A stretch of 8,079 nt of DNA from JBAYVY01 sp041674345 (GTDB lineage: Bacteria > Planctomycetota > Phycisphaerae > Phycisphaerales > Zrk34): contig JBAYVY010000163.1 in the NCBI GenBank assembly GCA_041674345.1, positions 1 to 8,079 of the forward strand. The letters run 5' to 3'. The notes beneath the pieces were generated by a model. It searched no databases. It had not been told where the DNA came from and was given only the letters and a program-made list of their open reading frames with translations. The position numbers were made by a program, and so were the translations under genes. This document shows, piece by piece, positions 6,147 to 8,079 of this stretch; the first letter of the stretch is position 1, and the number at the start of each line of letters is the position of its first letter.

Positions 6147-6240
6147 TTAGAAAGCGTGTGAAAAGTCAGGAGACAGGAGTCGGAATGTCGCAGCGCGTTC
6201 CGACGGTTTGACTCCTGACTCCTTCTCACACGCTTTCTTA
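6147..6240. repeat. 88-bp palindromic MITE-like element in the atpD leader
   Basis: Terminal inverted repeats GAAAGCGTGTGA (6150-6161) and TCACACGCTTTC (6226-6237) are perfect over 12 bp and flanked on both sides by TTA, which could be a 3-bp target-site duplication. Inside, AGTCAGGAG (6164-6172) pairs with CTCCTGACT (6212-6220), and GTCGGAA (6179-6185) pairs with TTCCGAC (6198-6204), giving a nested cruciform-like hairpin. The inner arms are heptad tandems: AGTCAGG, AGACAGG and a degenerate third unit on the left, two perfect GACTCCT units (6210-6223) on the right. There is no room for a transposase. It is either a non-autonomous mobile repeat or a structured leader. Confidence 0.65.
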
Positions 6241-6279
6241 GTGGTCTTGGTTCCCTCATTCATTGTCACCGAGGTTCTC

Positions 6280-7788
6280 ATGCCCTCCACCCCCGCCCCC
6301 GGAAGTCAATCCCCCGGAAGTCAATCCCCCGGAAGCAAATCCCCCGGAACAACCACCGGCTCCATCTCACAGGTCATCGGCTCCACCTTCGACGCCCAGT
6401 TCCCCGAAGACGCCATGCCCGATATCTACAACGCTCTCGAAGTCAACATCGACCAGGGCGATCTGCACATCCACCTCACCAGCGAAGTTCAGCAACACCT
6501 CGGAGGCGGAAAAGTCCGCTGCGTCGCACTCGGTTCCACCGACGGCCTCCGCCGAGACATGCCCGTCACCGACACCGGCACCAGCGTCAAAGTCCCTGTC
6601 GGCGAACCCGTCCTCGGCCGCGTCTTCAACCTCCTCGGAAAACCCGTCGATGAACTCGGCGAGTGCAAAGCCGACAAATACATGCCCATTCACCGGGAAC
6701 CGCCGCTGTTCACCTCCATCACTCCCAAAACCGAAATCCTCGAAACCGGCATCAAGGTCATCGACCTGCTCTGCCCCTTCGTCCGAGGCGGAAAGATCGG
6801 TCTCTTCGGCGGCGCAGGCGTCGGCAAAACCGTCATCATCCAGGAAATGATCGCACGTGTCGCGCGTGAGTTCGGCGGGTACTCCGTCTTCGCCGGCGTC
6901 GGCGAACGAACCCGCGAAGGCAACGACCTCTGGCTTGAAATGCAGGAAGCCAAGTTCCGCGATTCCTCCGGCAAGGAAATGCGCGTCCTCGATCGCGTCG
7001 CCATGGTGTTCGGCCAGATGAACGAGCCGCCGGGCGCTCGCCTCCGCGTCGCGCTATCCGGCCTGACCATGTGCGAAGAGTTCCGCGATTCCTCCGGCAA
7101 GGAAACCCTCCTGTTCATCGACAACATCTTCCGTTTCACCCAGGCCGGTTCCGAAGTCTCCGCGCTCCTCGGTCGTATGCCCAGCGCCGTCGGATATCAG
7201 CCGACCCTTAGCACTGAAATGGGACAATTGCAGGAGCGCATCACCTCCACCGACAAGGGCGCGATCACTTCCGTCCAGGCGATCTACGTCCCCGCCGACG
7301 ACCTGACCGACCCCGCCCCCGCCACCGCGTTCAGCCACCTCGATGCGTTCGTCGTGTTGGCGCGAGGCATCGCCGAAAAGGGCATTTATCCCGCCGTCGA
7401 TCCGCTCGCCTCGACCAGCCGCATTCTCGATCCCGGCATCCTCGGCGAGGAACATTACCAGGTCTCCCGCCGCGTCCAGCAGACGTTGCAACGCTACCGC
7501 GACCTTCAGGACATCATCGCCATTCTCGGCGTGGACGAACTGAGCGAAGAAGACAAACTCATCGTCGCCCGCGCCCGCAAGCTCGAACGCTTTTTGAGCC
7601 AGCCGTTCTTCGTCGCCGAACAGTTCACCGGTTTCAGCGGCATTTACACGTCGCTGAAAGATTCGATCGACAGCTTCCGCCGAATCTGCGACGGCGAAGG
7701 CGACGACCTGCCCGAAAGCGCGTTCATGTACGTCGGCACGCTCGACGACGCCCGCGCCAAAGCCAAGAAGATGGCCGACGCCGCGTGA
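6280..7788 (+). CDS. atpD: F-type ATP synthase subunit beta
   Basis: Catalytic beta subunit of F1Fo ATP synthase. Visible landmarks are the P-loop GGAGVGKT (177-184, Lys183 binding phosphate), the catalytic Glu209 in GERTREGND, FGQMNEPPGARLRVA, the Walker B strand LLFIDN ending in Asp281, GRMPSAVGYQPTL, the VPADDLTDPAPAT loop and the DELSEEDKL catch region. At 502 residues it is longer than the usual 460-480. The excess comes from a Ser/Pro/Gly repeat at residues 6-23 and an insertion near 226-233 (FRDSSGKE) that is repeated exactly at 268-275. The start at 6280 has GAGG five bases upstream; an in-frame TTG at 6208 falls inside the palindromic element and is rejected. All catalytic residues are intact, so it should be active. 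It is transcribed alone: a strong terminator follows and no other atp gene is visible. Confidence 0.97.
   Translation: MPSTPAPGSQSPGSQSPGSKSPGTTTGSISQVIGSTFDAQFPEDAMPDIYNALEVNIDQGDLHIHLTSEVQQHLGGGKVRCVALGSTDGLRRDMPVTDTGTSVKVPVGEPVLGRVFNLLGKPVDELGECKADKYMPIHREPPLFTSITPKTEILETGIKVIDLLCPFVRGGKIGLFGGAGVGKTVIIQEMIARVAREFGGYSVFAGVGERTREGNDLWLEMQEAKFRDSSGKEMRVLDRVAMVFGQMNEPPGARLRVALSGLTMCEEFRDSSGKETLLFIDNIFRFTQAGSEVSALLGRMPSAVGYQPTLSTEMGQLQERITSTDKGAITSVQAIYVPADDLTDPAPATAFSHLDAFVVLARGIAEKGIYPAVDPLASTSRILDPGILGEEHYQVSRRVQQTLQRYRDLQDIIAILGVDELSEEDKLIVARARKLERFLSQPFFVAEQFTGFSGIYTSLKDSIDSFRRICDGEGDDLPESAFMYVGTLDDARAKAKKMADAA
6301..6345 (+). repeat. 15-bp coding minisatellite at the atpD N-terminus
   Basis: Three tandem 15-base units (two identical GGAAGTCAATCCCCC and one with two changes, GGAAGCAAATCCCCC) lie in frame and encode Gly-Ser-Gln/Lys-Ser-Pro repeats. 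A partial fourth unit (GGAAC) follows. The units precede the first conserved beta-subunit residues (ISQVIGSTFDAQFP), so they extend a disordered N-terminus and copy-number change would keep the frame. Confidence 0.85.
6953..7105 (+). repeat. Exact 27-bp direct duplication inside atpD
   Basis: Positions 6953-6979 and 7079-7105 are identical over 27 bases and 126 bases apart, hence in frame. Both encode FRDSSGKE (residues 226-233 and 268-275). The second copy lies where all beta subunits have a FRD motif before Walker B; the first lies in the insertion after WLEMQEAK. Identity at every third position, not only in the protein, points to a recent copy or gene conversion. Confidence 0.9.
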
Positions 7789-7831
7789 TTCACAAAGCCG
7801 CGACCGGTGGTCGCGTGAATCCTCGATTCAC
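7787..7831 (+). terminator. First downstream hairpin of atpD, with repeated GATTCAC
   Basis: Overlapping the atpD stop codon, GATTCAC is followed by a 7-bp hairpin, CGCGACC (7799-7805) with GGTCGCG (7809-7815). GTGAATC (7815-7821) can pair either with this GATTCAC or with the next one (7825-7831). There is no T-run, so on its own it is not a canonical terminator; it probably stabilises the 3' end or supports the terminator just behind it. Confidence 0.45.
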
Positions 7832-7861
7832 AAAACCGGCGATTCATCGCCGGTTTTTTTT
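7832..7861 (+). terminator. Strong intrinsic terminator of atpD
   Basis: A perfect 12-bp stem, AAAACCGGCGAT (7832-7843) with ATCGCCGGTTTT (7846-7857), has its final four Ts inside an unbroken run of eight (7854-7861). It begins 43 bases after the atpD stop codon and closes the gene as a single-cistron unit. The A-run on the left arm could let it act leftward too, for a gene at the right edge. Confidence 0.93.
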
Positions 7862-8015
7862 CATGCCGTGTCGTCAACGACCCAGTTGATAGGTGCTGGC
7901 CTGACCATTGAACAGGCCGAAGCAGCACAGAGATGGCAAGGAGAAAATTCAATGATCTAAGCCGAATACGGTGCGGGGTGACGCGCCATCAGAATTTTAG
8001 CTCGCTTATATTAGC

Positions 8016-8033
8016 CGCGTCTTCCGAGACGCG
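8016..8033. terminator. Hairpin just past the right-edge gene
   Basis: CGCGTCT (8016-8022) pairs perfectly with AGACGCG (8027-8033) across TCCG. For the leftward gene ending at 8035 it begins one base after the stop codon but lacks a following T-run. On the plus strand it is followed by ATTATTTTTG, so a rightward terminator is possible although no rightward gene is evident between 7862 and 8015. Confidence 0.5.
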
Positions 8034-8034
8034 A

Positions 8035-8079
8035 TTATTTTTGTGGTTTGTAGCGCAGGATGCGTAGCGCGTTGAGGAC
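8035..8079 (-). CDS. C-terminal end of a probable heavy-metal (CopA-type) P-type ATPase, partial
   Basis: The last 14 codons and the stop of a leftward gene entering from the right edge encode VLNALRILRYKPQK. This resembles the end of P1B-type ATPases such as Escherichia coli CopA, whose final helix closes with a S/N-N-A-x-R-L-L-R-F-K-P pattern. Such pumps export Cu(I) or related metals across the inner membrane, or supply copper for oxidase assembly. All catalytic motifs lie outside the window, so the call rests only on this short tail. A hairpin follows the stop codon immediately. Another membrane protein with a similar basic end cannot be excluded. Confidence 0.5.
   Translation of the reverse strand, partial: VLNALRILRYKPQK

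Noticed and set aside
6208..6279. TTG start adding 24 residues to AtpD
   Set aside because: It lies within the palindromic element and lacks a ribosome-binding site; ATG 6280 has GAGG at the right distance.
7644..7952. Minus-strand open frame crossing the atpD terminator
   Set aside because: It runs through the terminator and the atpD 3' end with no family resemblance; it is a shadow frame.
7868..7960. Small plus-strand frame with GTG start (30 residues), and a striking AAGGAG followed by ATG-ATC-TAA near its end
   Set aside because: No ribosome-binding site precedes the GTG, which sits seven bases after the atpD terminator. The AAGGAG site would make only a dipeptide. A decayed gene remnant is possible but not supported.
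1..8079. CRISPR arrays, tRNA or rRNA genes, integrases, transposases, toxin-antitoxin or phage genes
   Set aside because: I looked on both strands and saw no direct-repeat/spacer pattern, no cloverleaf or rRNA-like sequence, and no such proteins in the open frames.

Overview
The window reads as a chromosomal segment of a Gram-negative bacterium, most likely a member of the Planctomycetota (perhaps Phycisphaerae). The pointers are the ATP synthase beta subunit, whose insertion after the WLEM motif and whose C-terminal half resemble planctomycete sequences as I remember them, an OmpH/Skp-family lipoprotein, and G+C-rich coding DNA with A+T-rich or palindromic spacers. This placement is inference from recalled family features, not from a search.

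Layout from left to right. Positions 1-113 hold no gene I can defend. An intrinsic terminator (114-144) ends a leftward gene for an OmpH/Skp-like lipoprotein (177-764). A divergent spacer with a plausible promoter for each side (817-845 leftward, 923-951 rightward) separates it from a compact rightward three-gene unit: a zinc-ribbon plus TM2-domain membrane protein (1019-1420), a four-helix membrane protein with a coiled-coil tail that I do not recognise (1466-2263), and an SPFH/Band 7 'virion core-like' protein ending in a SHOCT domain (2275-3240). This unit resembles the YdjG/YdjH/YdjI (zinc ribbon, membrane protein, SPFH) arrangement of Bacillus subtilis and is the best candidate here for an under-described system, probably in envelope stress or membrane-domain organisation.

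Convergent to it is a leftward cydAB operon (CydA 4462-5961, CydB 3335-4384) encoding a short-Q-loop cytochrome bd or cyanide-insensitive quinol oxidase, with all expected haem ligands visible in CydA. A 318-base divergent spacer (5962-6279) holds a perfect 10-bp hairpin in the cydA leader, candidate promoters in both directions, and an 88-bp palindromic, MITE-like element in the probable leader of atpD. atpD (6280-7788) stands alone: it is followed by tandem hairpins and a strong terminator (7832-7861), with no other ATP synthase gene in the window. At the right edge the last 14 codons of a leftward gene look like the C-terminus of a heavy-metal (CopA-type) P-type ATPase.

The genes touch one theme, the energised membrane: a terminal oxidase, the catalytic subunit of ATP synthase, a possible copper pump, and an SPFH membrane-stress module. 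A second thread is repeat structure. Three separate spacers carry 7-bp-period tandem arrays, two of them arranged as inverted pairs, and atpD itself carries a 15-bp minisatellite and an exact 27-bp internal duplication.
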